Part shown: positions 36,460 to 45,014 of the stretch, piece by piece
Layout: every line of letters begins with the position of its first letter
Numbering within the stretch: position 1 is the first letter of the stretch
Source of the DNA: Acinetobacter proteolyticus
Lineage (GTDB): Bacteria > Pseudomonadota > Gammaproteobacteria > Pseudomonadales > Moraxellaceae
Assembly (NCBI RefSeq): GCF_000367945.1
Contig: NZ_KB849179.1
Location: forward strand, 1,821,355-1,885,354
Reading direction: 5' to 3'
DNA length: 64,000 nucleotides
Notes under the pieces: generated by a model
What the model saw: the letters and a program-made list of their open reading frames with translations, nothing else
Database searches by the model: none
What the model was told of the DNA's origin: nothing
Program-made: the position numbers and the translations under genes

Positions 36460-36566
36460 CAATCCTCAAATCTACGGAATAACCCTAGTATCAAAGAGCT
36501 AAAACTTGAGCGTGAGCGGTAATTCAGACATACTGCTAATCATTTTCGGCCAGCATAAAATAAAAA

Positions 36567-37616
36567 ATGAAAGATCCGTATGGTTTGTCCAAAGCGACGA
36601 TCCCGATTTCTTATGCGCATTTATTATTAGAAATCATGGTCGAAAAAGGCTGTTCTGCATCGGAAATATTGCATCAAAGCAAAATCCCGGCTGCACTTCT
36701 GCATCAAGTCGATGCCCGTATCACCCCGATTCAGTGGTCAAAATTGGCATGGGTCAGTTTGAGTTTGGCTCAGGATTGTGGGCTTGGATATGAATATGGT
36801 CTCAAACTCCGCCTGACCGCGCATGGTGCCATGGGCTTTGCACTAATGAGTAGCCCGACCTTGGGCCATGCCATTAGCCTAGCCACTCAGTTTTTCAATA
36901 TGCGGCTCAAAGATTATCGTATTGATTGTTATGAACAAGCCCAGCAGTCGATTATTGAAATTCAGCAGACCCATCCCGTGGTCAGTCAGCACCCTGAACA
37001 GGCAGACATCTTAAGACGTTTTTTTTATGAATGTTTGATGATTGGTATTATTCAAACAGGTCGAAGCTTAACCGATCATCGTTTTGCCGATGTTGAACTG
37101 CGGGTAGATTGGCCTGAACCACCCTATCATGCCAGATTTCAAGCGCAACTTCCCCCGATCCACTTTAATCAGGCGCAAAATCAAGTGCGCTATCCAAGCT
37201 CAGTGCTCAATCATGCCACCAAAATGGCAGATCCAACGGCTTTCCAACAAGCTTTGACCCAATGTGAAGCTGAACAAATCCGCTTTTCCGAGACCATTCA
37301 AGATATTGGACTCAGAGTCAAAACCGAGTTACAGCTCACGCCACAAAAAGGCTATCCAAGCTTAGATACGGTTGCCGAGCGCTTACATACTTCAAGCAGA
37401 ACCTTAAGACGAAAGTTAGATGAAGCAGGTTATTCCTATCTGGGCTTATTAGACGAGGTCAGATACCAACAAGCCAAACAGCTTTTGCTCAATCCAGAGA
37501 TGGAGGTACAGGATATTGCACTGTACTTAGGCTATCTACAACCGGCCAACTTTGCCCGCGCCTTTAAAAAATGGAGTGGGCTTACCCCCAGTCAGTTTCG
37601 TCAAATCCAGATTTAA
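36567..37616 (+). CDS. AraC-family regulator with Arabinose_bd-type sensor (OruR/VirS group)
   Basis: 349 residues. The N-terminal two-thirds contains GYEYGLKLRLTAHGAMGFALMSS, the conserved LT.HG..G.A..S block of PF12625 sensors (as LTAHGAMGFALMSS). The C-terminal double helix-turn-helix is PSLDTVAERLHTSSRTLRRKL then YLGYLQPANFARAFKKWSGLTPSQFR. It is divergent from the SDR/ADC/OYE/PF10118 unit and probably activates it in response to a fatty-acid-like or cyclic ligand. An inverted repeat at 37635-37664 separates it from the convergent DapA-like gene. Confidence 0.92.
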   Translation: MKDPYGLSKATIPISYAHLLLEIMVEKGCSASEILHQSKIPAALLHQVDARITPIQWSKLAWVSLSLAQDCGLGYEYGLKLRLTAHGAMGFALMSSPTLGHAISLATQFFNMRLKDYRIDCYEQAQQSIIEIQQTHPVVSQHPEQADILRRFFYECLMIGIIQTGRSLTDHRFADVELRVDWPEPPYHARFQAQLPPIHFNQAQNQVRYPSSVLNHATKMADPTAFQQALTQCEAEQIRFSETIQDIGLRVKTELQLTPQKGYPSLDTVAERLHTSSRTLRRKLDEAGYSYLGLLDEVRYQQAKQLLLNPEMEVQDIALYLGYLQPANFARAFKKWSGLTPSQFRQIQI

Positions 37617-37634
37617 ACGGCTCAGCATATATTG

Positions 37635-37664
37635 AAGTCAGGTCGATCAATCTCGGCCTGACTT
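37635..37664. terminator. Bidirectional terminator candidate between AraC and DapA-like genes
   Basis: AAGTCAGG / CCTGACTT arms around a 14-base loop, between two convergent stop codons. There is no strong T run on either side, so efficiency is uncertain. Confidence 0.5.
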
Positions 37665-37672
37665 GAACATAG

Positions 37673-38554
37673 TTATTTTACAGCCGCGTGTATCAAGCCT
37701 TTTAACTGCTCAATTTCAGCCCCTGTCGCAGCTTGCAAAGGCGATCTTGGCGAACCAACCGAGAAGCCCAATAAGTTGAGTCCCGATTTTACTGTTTTCG
37801 GTAAGCCACCTTTGACAATAAAGCTCAGCACAGGTAATTGCTGATAAAATATCGCCTGCGCTTTTGTCAGATCACCTTGTTGAATCGCTTGATATAATTG
37901 CTTTGGCAGATCACCGAGTAAATTCGGTGCAGCAGTACACCAACCTGTTGCCCCTGCACAAAAAGCTTCTAGCGCCAATGGATTGGAACCGTTATAAAAT
38001 GGCAACTTTCCTCGGCTCAATGCATGAAACTTATGCATACGCTGAATATCACCAGTGCTGTCTTTGACCATACAAATATTGTCGATCTCATTAAACATTT
38101 TCACGATCAACTCAGGTGACATATCAATACCGCTGGTGGCAGGATTGTTATAGACCATGATCGGTAACTTTACCGATGCTGCAATCTGATGATAATAATC
38201 ATAGATTTCCTGATCAGTGAGTTTCCAGTAAGAGACTGGAATCACCATAATCACATCTGCACCCAATTCCTCTGCTTTCTTGGCTTTTTGAATCGCCATT
38301 GCGGTGGTCAATTCAGAAATTCCAACAATTACGGGAACACGCTGATTCACCACTGCAATTGTGGTTTGCGCCACCTGCTGCCATTCTTGCCAAGTTAAAT
38401 AGGCACTTTCCCCTGCACTGCCTAAAGGTGCAATCGCATCACACTGTGATTCAAGCAATGCATTTAGGCTGATTGCCAATGCCTCTAGGTCAAGCTGTTG
38501 GCTGTCCGCTTTAAATGGCGTAACGGGATAAGCAATAATGCCTTCAATTTTCAT
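37673..38554 (-). CDS. DapA-family (dihydrodipicolinate synthase-like) aldolase/lyase
   Basis: 293 residues, TIM barrel of the class I N-acetylneuraminate lyase group. PLGSAGESAYLT is the pyruvate-binding G-x-x-G-E loop, IMVYNNPATSG holds the catalytic Tyr, and ICMVKDSTGD the Schiff-base Lys. I place the start at ATG 38554 because GAGGAG lies 8 bases upstream inside the end of the aldolase gene. It is not the housekeeping dapA: it forms a two-gene unit with a class II aldolase under a MocR regulator, which suggests breakdown of a keto-sugar acid or hydroxy-keto acid. Confidence 0.9.
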   Translation of the reverse strand: MKIEGIIAYPVTPFKADSQQLDLEALAISLNALLESQCDAIAPLGSAGESAYLTWQEWQQVAQTTIAVVNQRVPVIVGISELTTAMAIQKAKKAEELGADVIMVIPVSYWKLTDQEIYDYYHQIAASVKLPIMVYNNPATSGIDMSPELIVKMFNEIDNICMVKDSTGDIQRMHKFHALSRGKLPFYNGSNPLALEAFCAGATGWCTAAPNLLGDLPKQLYQAIQQGDLTKAQAIFYQQLPVLSFIVKGGLPKTVKSGLNLLGFSVGSPRSPLQAATGAEIEQLKGLIHAAVK

Positions 38555-38559
38555 GTGGT

Positions 38560-39339
38560 TTACTCCTCGATACAATCTTGATGGTTTTTCAACGCCTTAC
38601 GTGCGTAATAGGCAAAATTGACTTTGTTGCGCTTATCGGTAGACAGCCAGTCATGCGCTTCTTTTGCCAGTTCATGCGGAATCGGTTGAATCTGCCCAGC
38701 CGACATGGCTAATAATTGCAAACGTGCAGCACGTTCAATCAGCAGTGCCAAATTACAGGCTTCTTCAATCGTCTTGCCGGCCACCAATTGACCATGATGA
38801 GACAGCAACACCGCCCGATTTTTTCCCAAAGCTTCGGAAATAAAAATGCCTTCTTCATTACCAACTGGCACTCCCGGCCATTCACCGACAAAGGAGCAAT
38901 CCTCATACAAGGCACAGGTATCCATTTGCGAGATGGCCAGTGGCACACGTAGCATTGACAAGGCTGCAATATGAGTGGGATGAGTGTGAATAATGCAATT
39001 CACTTCTGGATGTTGCTGATAAATCCAAGTATGAAAACGATTGGCTGGATTGGCCATGCCTTGCTGATCTAAAGGTTTAAGGTCTTGATCCACCAACAAT
39101 AAATTGGCAGCAGTAATTTCGTCAAAACCCAAACCAAAACGTTGCGTGATAAAGGTATTTTCTTGCTCGGCACGACAGGTAATTTGCCCTGCCAAGCCTG
39201 CATCATGACCATGATCAAATAAAATACGACAGGTCAAAGCTAACTTCTGTCGATCACTGTAATTGACCTCTTGGATCAAATTCATATTCTGCTGCGCAGT
39301 TTGCATCAATTGCTGTTTGCTGAGTAATGCGGTTTGCAT
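38560..39339 (-). CDS. Class II aldolase/adducin-family protein
   Basis: 259 residues. IHTHPTHIAALSM provides the zinc-binding His pair, LLSHHGQLVAG the third His, and GNEEGIFI lies between. The family includes fuculose-phosphate aldolase-like enzymes and decarboxylases of hydroxyaromatic acids. It overlaps the ribosome site of the DapA-like gene. Upstream, within 95 bases, is the divergent MocR regulator. The likely substrate is a 2-keto acid aldol product, but nothing in the sequence fixes it. Confidence 0.88.
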   Translation of the reverse strand: MQTALLSKQQLMQTAQQNMNLIQEVNYSDRQKLALTCRILFDHGHDAGLAGQITCRAEQENTFITQRFGLGFDEITAANLLLVDQDLKPLDQQGMANPANRFHTWIYQQHPEVNCIIHTHPTHIAALSMLRVPLAISQMDTCALYEDCSFVGEWPGVPVGNEEGIFISEALGKNRAVLLSHHGQLVAGKTIEEACNLALLIERAARLQLLAMSAGQIQPIPHELAKEAHDWLSTDKRNKVNFAYYARKALKNHQDCIEE

Positions 39340-39431
39340 AAGACCACCTCGCTACGGTTGATTTGTGGATGGGACAGATGCAGAATACGAAGTCAGTGGA
39401 TGAGTTAAAATATCCAGTTTTTAAAACTTAT

Positions 39432-40883
39432 ATGGTCCAGATCAGCATGCAGCAACCATGGAAGATTCGTCTTCATCTTGAAGATCGAGAAGAAAAAACC
39501 ATCTTTCTCAAGCTAGCCAATCAGATTATTGAAGAAATTCTGTCTGGACGGCTCAGTTCAGGTTCGCGCCTATCTGGCTCGCGCTCGCTTGCCGATGAAT
39601 TAAGGATTAACCGTAAAACCGTACAGTCGGTTTATGAGGATTTAGAAGCACAAGGCTGGCTCATCTCAAAACCACGTCAAGGCACCTTTGTGGCGGAGAA
39701 CCTGCCTGAGTTAAAACATAAAAAGATCAAAGCGGTGCTAGAACCCGATGCTTTACCCAGTACAAGCAGTCCAGTACCCATCAAAAATGATGGCATTCCA
39801 GATACCCGTCTGATCCCTTATGAGTTATTCTCCCGTGCCTATCGACATGCCCTGATTCAAGTGACCCGTTCTCAAATCATGGGTTATGGCGATCCACAAG
39901 GCAGTATTGAGTTACGTCAGGCATTGCTGCAAATGCTGTCGATGGAACGCTTTATTAAAACCAGCGTCGACAATATCTGTGTGGTTCGCGGCAGCCAAAT
40001 GGGGATTTTTTTAGCCGCTCGTGTCTTGGCCAAACACCCCTCACCCCGCAAGGTGATTGTGGTGGAGCAATGGTCTTACCCACCTGCGATTGAAACCTTT
40101 TTATCGCATCATTATCACATCGTTCGGGTTCGGTTGGATCAGCACGGTCTTGATATTCAGCATCTGGAAGAAATATTAGAAAAGCATGCTGTGGCTGCAG
40201 TCTACACCACGCCGCATCATCAATATCCCAGCACTGTGACCATGGCCATGGATCGACGCCTAAAGCTATTGGAACTGTCGAAAGCGTTTGATTTTTATAT
40301 TATTGAAGATGACTATGATCACGAATTTCATTATGACAGTCGCCCAATTCCACCGCTGATCAGTTTACCGCATGCGGAAAAGGTGATTCATATTGGTTCG
40401 CTGTCCAAGGTCTTTGCCCCAAGCCTAAGAATTGGTTATGTGGTCGCCAATCGAGACATCATCCATGCCATGAATCAGGATATTTTATTAATCGATAAAC
40501 AAGGCAATATCATCACTGAACTGGCGATGGCGGAACTGATGCAACAGGGAGAAATCAAACGGCATATCCGTAAGATGCGCAAGGTTTATCAACAACGGCG
40601 TGACTTTGCCCTGAACCAATTCCAAGCGGTATTTAACGATCGAGTAGACATCAATCCTCCGTTAGGAGGAATGGCGCTATGGGTCAAATTTAAATTTCCT
40701 TATCGTGCTGAATATGCCGAGCTACTGAATCAATTGCATATTGATGCTGAAGCGCATTTTGCCGAGCAAAGTCAGCAATCCAATGACCATTTTCATATCC
40801 GTTTTGGGTATGCCGCCATTAATGAAACTGAAATTTCAAACATCATCCACTTGCTCCATGATGCATTTCAGCACAAAGATTGA
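39432..40883 (+). CDS. MocR-type regulator (GntR DNA-binding domain fused to aminotransferase fold)
   Basis: About 483 residues from ATG 39432. The winged helix (FLKLANQIIEEILSGRLSSG, then RKTVQSVYEDLEAQGWL) is followed by a linker and a fold-type I PLP domain: IIEDDYDHEF and the PLP lysine in HIGSLSKVFAPSLRIGY. Such regulators sense PLP-bound amines or related metabolites. It is divergent from the aldolase/DapA-like unit, its probable target. The frame is open from 39363, and none of the candidate starts has a good ribosome site, so the N-terminus is uncertain by 20-30 residues. Confidence 0.9.
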   Translation: MVQISMQQPWKIRLHLEDREEKTIFLKLANQIIEEILSGRLSSGSRLSGSRSLADELRINRKTVQSVYEDLEAQGWLISKPRQGTFVAENLPELKHKKIKAVLEPDALPSTSSPVPIKNDGIPDTRLIPYELFSRAYRHALIQVTRSQIMGYGDPQGSIELRQALLQMLSMERFIKTSVDNICVVRGSQMGIFLAARVLAKHPSPRKVIVVEQWSYPPAIETFLSHHYHIVRVRLDQHGLDIQHLEEILEKHAVAAVYTTPHHQYPSTVTMAMDRRLKLLELSKAFDFYIIEDDYDHEFHYDSRPIPPLISLPHAEKVIHIGSLSKVFAPSLRIGYVVANRDIIHAMNQDILLIDKQGNIITELAMAELMQQGEIKRHIRKMRKVYQQRRDFALNQFQAVFNDRVDINPPLGGMALWVKFKFPYRAEYAELLNQLHIDAEAHFAEQSQQSNDHFHIRFGYAAINETEISNIIHLLHDAFQHKD

Positions 40884-40895
40884 ATACGCGTGATT

Positions 40896-41585
40896 TTATA
40901 ATCCTAAGCGTAACTCCTGACTCCATGTCGATTTAGGTTGTTGATATAAGTGCCAACAGGTCTGTTGCAGCGATTGCATCAACGCATGGTTGGCACTTTG
41001 CCAATGTGACAGCGCACAATAGACTACATGAATGCCCTTGGGGTGGAACTCTCTGGCTAAGGACTGTGCTAAAGCTCGAATACTGGCAGATAGGCTTTGA
41101 CTAAATAAATCTCGCTCCGATTCGACGGGCTGCTGAGTACCTAAAAAAATCAAAGTCCCATGCTGTTTAGACAGCATCTGCCGAATCACGGCTTGGGCAA
41201 TACTCACCGCGGTTAAGCCCGTATTTTGCCAATAGTTCTCAAGCTGTTCAGCAGACAACGGCTGGCTATTTTCAGGCAACACAAAGTCAGGCTGAAAAAT
41301 GCATAAATCGACAAAATGCCCTGCTTTCTGAATCTGCTGTATAACGCTTTTAACTGCAGTAGCATCAAGCAAATTCAGGCGAACAGCAATCAGCCCTTCC
41401 GCTTGAGCTTCGATCTGTGGCTGTGTTTGTATCGGATCATGCTGCAGTTGATAAACTGGCATAGCATCGCAATGAACTTGCCCAACAAAAAGTTGGCTGA
41501 GCTGCTGGACATCATTGCCCACAATCACAATACAGCCCTTGTTTTTTTGTTTGGATTTAAACCATTGTGGTAACAACTTAGCCAT
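40896..41585 (-). CDS. SDR-fold protein without catalytic motif
   Basis: 229 residues from ATG 41585, which has CAGGAG upstream and follows the previous stop by one base. The Rossmann-like order is kept (CIVIVGNDVQQ, VRLNLLDATAV, GTLIFLGTQ), but the dinucleotide motif TGxxxGxG is missing and the position of YxxxK reads DLFSQSLSA. It is therefore probably not a normal oxidoreductase. It is the last gene of a unit with an active-site-altered SDR, a GST-like protein and a PF10118 protein. A binding or scaffold role is possible. Confidence 0.8.
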   Translation of the reverse strand: MAKLLPQWFKSKQKNKGCIVIVGNDVQQLSQLFVGQVHCDAMPVYQLQHDPIQTQPQIEAQAEGLIAVRLNLLDATAVKSVIQQIQKAGHFVDLCIFQPDFVLPENSQPLSAEQLENYWQNTGLTAVSIAQAVIRQMLSKQHGTLIFLGTQQPVESERDLFSQSLSASIRALAQSLAREFHPKGIHVVYCALSHWQSANHALMQSLQQTCWHLYQQPKSTWSQELRLGL

Positions 41586-41586
41586 C

Positions 41587-42354
41587 TTAGAATTTCTCCT
41601 GATAAGGACGTAAATCCAGTTCATGCGTCCATAAATCAACATTTTGCTGATAGAGCATCCAATAGTTTTCGGCAATTGCCTCAATATTTAAACCACCTGT
41701 GCCACGGGTTAGCCTTGCCAACCGACCCAAACCCCATAAGGCTTTATTGACACGATCACCATCGACCATGCCATCCACCACCACATGCGCCACATGGATA
41801 TTTTGAGGGCGATACAACGCTGCCAAATTTAAGGCATAGCTTCTCAACGCAGACTTGCCCATCGTAAATGCAGCAAAAAAAGGTTTCCCGCGTAATGAGG
41901 CACTGGCACCGGTAAAAATCAAGGTGCCCTGCCGCTGTTTTTGAAAAATCGCCAAACTATGCTGCGCCACCAATACCGCAGATAAAAATGTCGAACGCCA
42001 CATTTGGCTGAAGAACTTTAGGCTGCTCTGTAAAAAGATCGAAGGAATATTACCACCCACATTATGGATCACGGCGGCCAATGCTTCTGGCTGGTCATTT
42101 AAATGCTCAAACAAGGTCTGCAGCTGCTGCTCATTTTCAGCATCCAGTGCATAGGCAATAGCCTGCCCACCTTGGGCATTAATTGTTGCAGCCACCTTTT
42201 CAACTTTATTGGATGTTCGCCCCACCACATAGACTTTAAATTGCTCATGGGCAAAACGGCGACACACCGCTGCACCAATGCCTTGTTCTGCCCCAACACC
42301 AATCACCACCACAATACCTGTTGGCTGGGTCGGATCTTGATTGACCTGATTCAT
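41587..42354 (-). CDS. Short-chain dehydrogenase-like protein with Phe at the catalytic Tyr position
   Basis: 255 residues from ATG 42354, overlapping the GST stop as ATGA. IGVGAEQGIGAAVCRR replaces the normal TGxxxGIG with G-x-x-x-G-I-G, NVGG stands for NNAG, and TGASASLRGKPFFAAFTMGK has Phe where YxxxK needs Tyr (AAFTMGK). The serine and lysine are present. The family has many enoyl- and keto-reductase members and some altered ones. The change suggests altered or lost oxidoreductase activity. Neighbours: GST-like upstream, a degenerate SDR downstream. Confidence 0.85.
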   Translation of the reverse strand: MNQVNQDPTQPTGIVVVIGVGAEQGIGAAVCRRFAHEQFKVYVVGRTSNKVEKVAATINAQGGQAIAYALDAENEQQLQTLFEHLNDQPEALAAVIHNVGGNIPSIFLQSSLKFFSQMWRSTFLSAVLVAQHSLAIFQKQRQGTLIFTGASASLRGKPFFAAFTMGKSALRSYALNLAALYRPQNIHVAHVVVDGMVDGDRVNKALWGLGRLARLTRGTGGLNIEAIAENYWMLYQQNVDLWTHELDLRPYQEKF

Positions 42355-43031
42355 AATTGTTGTATCCAATGCTGTATATGCGGATAGCTGTTAATTTTTG
42401 GTCCCCAGATTTTACTGGTACGTACCACTTCTAACAGTTGAGAACCGACTGCAATATCCGCAATGGTTTTGGCTTCGCCGACCAACCACCCCGTTTGACC
42501 TAATACCAATTCAATGCGTTCTAAGTGCCGTGTAAATTCTGCTTCGATATCAACCTTTGCCATCCGCCCTGTACCTTGCATCTTCACTTGCAGATTCAAC
42601 GCGGCTTTGAGCAAAGGTTTCATTAGTACAACCTCATGCTTAGGACGACCTTCCGCACTAATCGCTACCGCATGATTCAAGGCATCGGCATCACTGACCC
42701 GAAAATACACTTCATAGAAATATAACAACTCGTCAGACCAGTCTTCCCACAATTCGACATAAGCTTTTTGTAGTGGATCTACAGGATATAAAAGTGGCAA
42801 ATCTGGATATGCTTCATCCAGATAACGGGCAATGCGAGTACTGTCCTGAATACGTTGTCCATTGATATCCAACACAGGAACTTTACCGACTTTACTCAGC
42901 ATTGGGACTTTGGCCCCCAATACCCCGTTATAATTCACGGTTTCAAATGGAATGCCTTTAAACTGCAACATCCGCGCAACTTTTTTGCAGAACGGTGAAA
43001 TTTCCCATTGATGTAAGACCACTGTACTCAT
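42351..43031 (-). CDS. Glutathione S-transferase family protein
   Basis: 226 residues. The thioredoxin-like N-terminal domain has HQWEISPFCKKVARML with a cysteine at the active position, KVPVLDINGQRIQDSTRIARYL is the cis-Pro/glutathione-binding block (given here as KVPVLDINGQ and DSTRIARYL), and the C-terminal all-helix domain ends TIADIAVGSQL. Soluble. It starts a three-gene set with two SDR-fold proteins, 128 bases after the PF10118 gene. A role in glutathione-dependent handling of reactive intermediates is the usual guess. Confidence 0.9.
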   Translation of the reverse strand: MSTVVLHQWEISPFCKKVARMLQFKGIPFETVNYNGVLGAKVPMLSKVGKVPVLDINGQRIQDSTRIARYLDEAYPDLPLLYPVDPLQKAYVELWEDWSDELLYFYEVYFRVSDADALNHAVAISAEGRPKHEVVLMKPLLKAALNLQVKMQGTGRMAKVDIEAEFTRHLERIELVLGQTGWLVGEAKTIADIAVGSQLLEVVRTSKIWGPKINSYPHIQHWIQQL

Positions 43032-43160
43032 TGTTATTTACCCATTTCTTATTAAATTCATCTCGGCGATGAGCGAGCAGCTTGGCGCTCACTGCACTTA
43101 TCTTACAGATATTTATCCCTTTGGCGATGCATCTGTGCAGATGATTTTTTCTACAATGTA

Positions 43161-44027
43161 TTAATGCACAAAAGTCGACTGCTCTGGAGACAAATCAATT
43201 TTGATTTTGGTTTTTGCCACGATGTCAGATTCATCGGTATCATTGGGATGAAAGTCACGACGATAATAAGAGAAAAATTGTGGTACCAGTTTTCGATAGG
43301 CCTGCACGGTAAAGCCTGCAAATTTAGCCCACGATTTTAAATTCAGTAATTGCTTATCTCTGGACATCAACACCACTTGGTAAACATTTGAGAAGCTTGT
43401 GATGAGGACCAAACTCAAGCTAAAAATCGCAACCCGTGGGATATAAGCATCGAGTCCTTTGCCATAGAGATATTCATACATGTCATAAGCAACTGCCTTG
43501 TGTTCGGTTTCTTCGACACTGTGCCATAACCATAAATTGCGAATGGTGCTATCAGTCATTAATTCATTGACGTTTTTCATCATCTCCACCACCAGTACCG
43601 CGGTGTAATGTTCTAAGCCAACTGTCACCAAGAGATTCCACTTTTTTGGAAAAGTTCGTTCAATCGCTTTAAGGATGATGCCTGTGACTTTTTCCAGTGA
43701 TTCAGGGTCTAGTCCATATTGTTGTGCACTGACATGAAAAGCATGGTGCTCTTTGGAATGCATGGCTTCCTGACCAATAAATGCGCCAATATCACGATCC
43801 AGTTGTGGGTTGCTTTTGACTTGGTCCCGTAAAGCTCTGACAGAACGGACGAAGTATGACTCTCCTTCTGGAAATAGGGTGGACAGTCCCGTGAAATAAT
43901 GGGTAAAACTGGGCTCATCATTACACCAGTATTTGGGCATATCCTGAAATTCATAATCCATACGGCGGACTGGAAATGATGCAGGTATCTTTTGCTTTGA
44001 TTTTTCTTTTAACGCTGACGCAGACAT
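43161..44027 (-). CDS. PF10118 metal-dependent hydrolase-like protein
   Basis: 288 residues. Ferritin-like metal pattern: FIGQEAMHSKEHHAF, LEHYTAVLVVEMM and LWHSVEETEHKAVAYDM, followed by a membrane-like segment (VAIFSLSLVLITSFSNVYQVV). It is a paralogue of 32676-33551. A perfect 10-bp inverted repeat lies 29 bases before its ATG, between it and a divergent HxlR regulator, which is the likely controller. It precedes the GST/SDR genes and may be co-transcribed with them across a 129-base gap. Function of the family is not established. Confidence 0.87.
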   Translation of the reverse strand: MSASALKEKSKQKIPASFPVRRMDYEFQDMPKYWCNDEPSFTHYFTGLSTLFPEGESYFVRSVRALRDQVKSNPQLDRDIGAFIGQEAMHSKEHHAFHVSAQQYGLDPESLEKVTGIILKAIERTFPKKWNLLVTVGLEHYTAVLVVEMMKNVNELMTDSTIRNLWLWHSVEETEHKAVAYDMYEYLYGKGLDAYIPRVAIFSLSLVLITSFSNVYQVVLMSRDKQLLNLKSWAKFAGFTVQAYRKLVPQFFSYYRRDFHPNDTDESDIVAKTKIKIDLSPEQSTFVH

Positions 44028-44055
44028 AAATCACCTCAAGAATAGATCTCAAAAT

Positions 44056-44080
44056 ATTAAGTTCTAAAAAAGAACTTAAT
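44056..44080. promoter_or_regulatory. Perfect palindrome, likely HxlR operator
   Basis: ATTAAGTTCT-AAAAA-AGAACTTAAT: 10-bp perfect arms with a 5-base centre, in the 163-base divergent region between the PF10118 and HxlR genes. HxlR dimers bind such symmetric sites. Confidence 0.6.
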
Positions 44081-44190
44081 TAAAAAATATAGCTGGCTTG
44101 ATAAGTTGTCAATAAAGCGGATATCTTAATCGTTCAAGTTGTCCTAAAATGACAGCCTGCTTCCTGTAAAGACATATAGATGGTATTGCG

Positions 44191-44646
44191 ATGAAATGGC
44201 ATGAACTCGGTGAAATGAATTGTCCAATTGCACGGACTTTGTCGATTTTTGGCGACCGTTGGACTCTGTTGATTATTCGTAATGCTTTTATGAAAACCCG
44301 TCGTTTTGATGATTTTCAAAAGCAGTTGGGCATCACCCGTCATTTGCTCACTGAGCGTATTAACCGTTTGGTGGAACACAAGATTTTTGAGAAAGTGCTT
44401 TATCACGAAGCACCAAAACGTTATGAATATAAGCTGACTGAAAAGGGTTTAGCGCTGTACCCGATTATTGTCACCATGAGTACGTGGGGCAATATCTGGC
44501 AGAATGAAAATAAGCAATTTCCTGAGCTGCGTTATCTGCATAAAAGCTGTGGACATGTGACCAGCCCAAGCCTAACTTGTGATTGTTGTAAGCAGCCTCT
44601 TGATGCGAGACAGATGTCGCCGGTTTATGTGGCGGGTGAGGAGTAA
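44191..44646 (+). CDS. HxlR-family transcriptional regulator
   Basis: 151 residues. The winged-helix core is clear: IFGDRWTLLIIRNAFMKTRRFDDFQ, given by its pieces GDRWTLLIIRNAF and RFDDFQKQLGITRHLLTERI, then HKIFEKVLYHEAPKRYEYKLT. The C-terminus has a four-cysteine knuckle, SCGHVTSPSLTCDCCKQPL, which may bind zinc. It is divergent from the PF10118/GST/SDR genes with the palindrome at 44056-44080 between. Repressors of this group often respond to electrophiles or aldehydes. Confidence 0.93.
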   Translation: MKWHELGEMNCPIARTLSIFGDRWTLLIIRNAFMKTRRFDDFQKQLGITRHLLTERINRLVEHKIFEKVLYHEAPKRYEYKLTEKGLALYPIIVTMSTWGNIWQNENKQFPELRYLHKSCGHVTSPSLTCDCCKQPLDARQMSPVYVAGEE

Positions 44647-45014
44647 CCTGATGCTAAGCTAGTTTGCTCTTAGTATCCTATAAATATATAGGTTGTACTC
44701 TGATACTATTTAAAGCAAGCTAAATATATCCAAAACATTATGAATATATTGCACAGCTAAAAATATATTTAAATTCACAATAGGTCTATTATTAGAACAA
44801 AATTAAAAATTATTGTCTTAAAATAAATTTATCCTATTCATTTTACTTCAAAGAAAAAAATTTAACCGAAACCTGCTTAATATTTCGGTTAAAGTCTGTA
44901 GAAAATTTTCAACACCACTTCAACATTTTTCGAGCAACACTGATAACATCTACTGTATTGATTAATTTGCTTTATAGCACCATCTAAGGCATAGGAAGAA
45001 AAGAATACATTCTA
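44647..45014. other. Intergenic region before the first LysR gene
   Basis: 368 AT-rich bases with no credible coding sequence. It contains one strong inverted repeat (44861-44893) and otherwise nothing recognised. Confidence 0.6.
44861..44893. promoter_or_regulatory. Inverted repeat upstream of the first LysR gene
   Basis: TTTAACCGAAA / TTTCGGTTAAA, 11-bp perfect arms around an 11-base loop, about 120 bases before the LysR start. It may be a terminator for the HxlR gene (no clear T run follows) or a regulator site. Confidence 0.4.
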
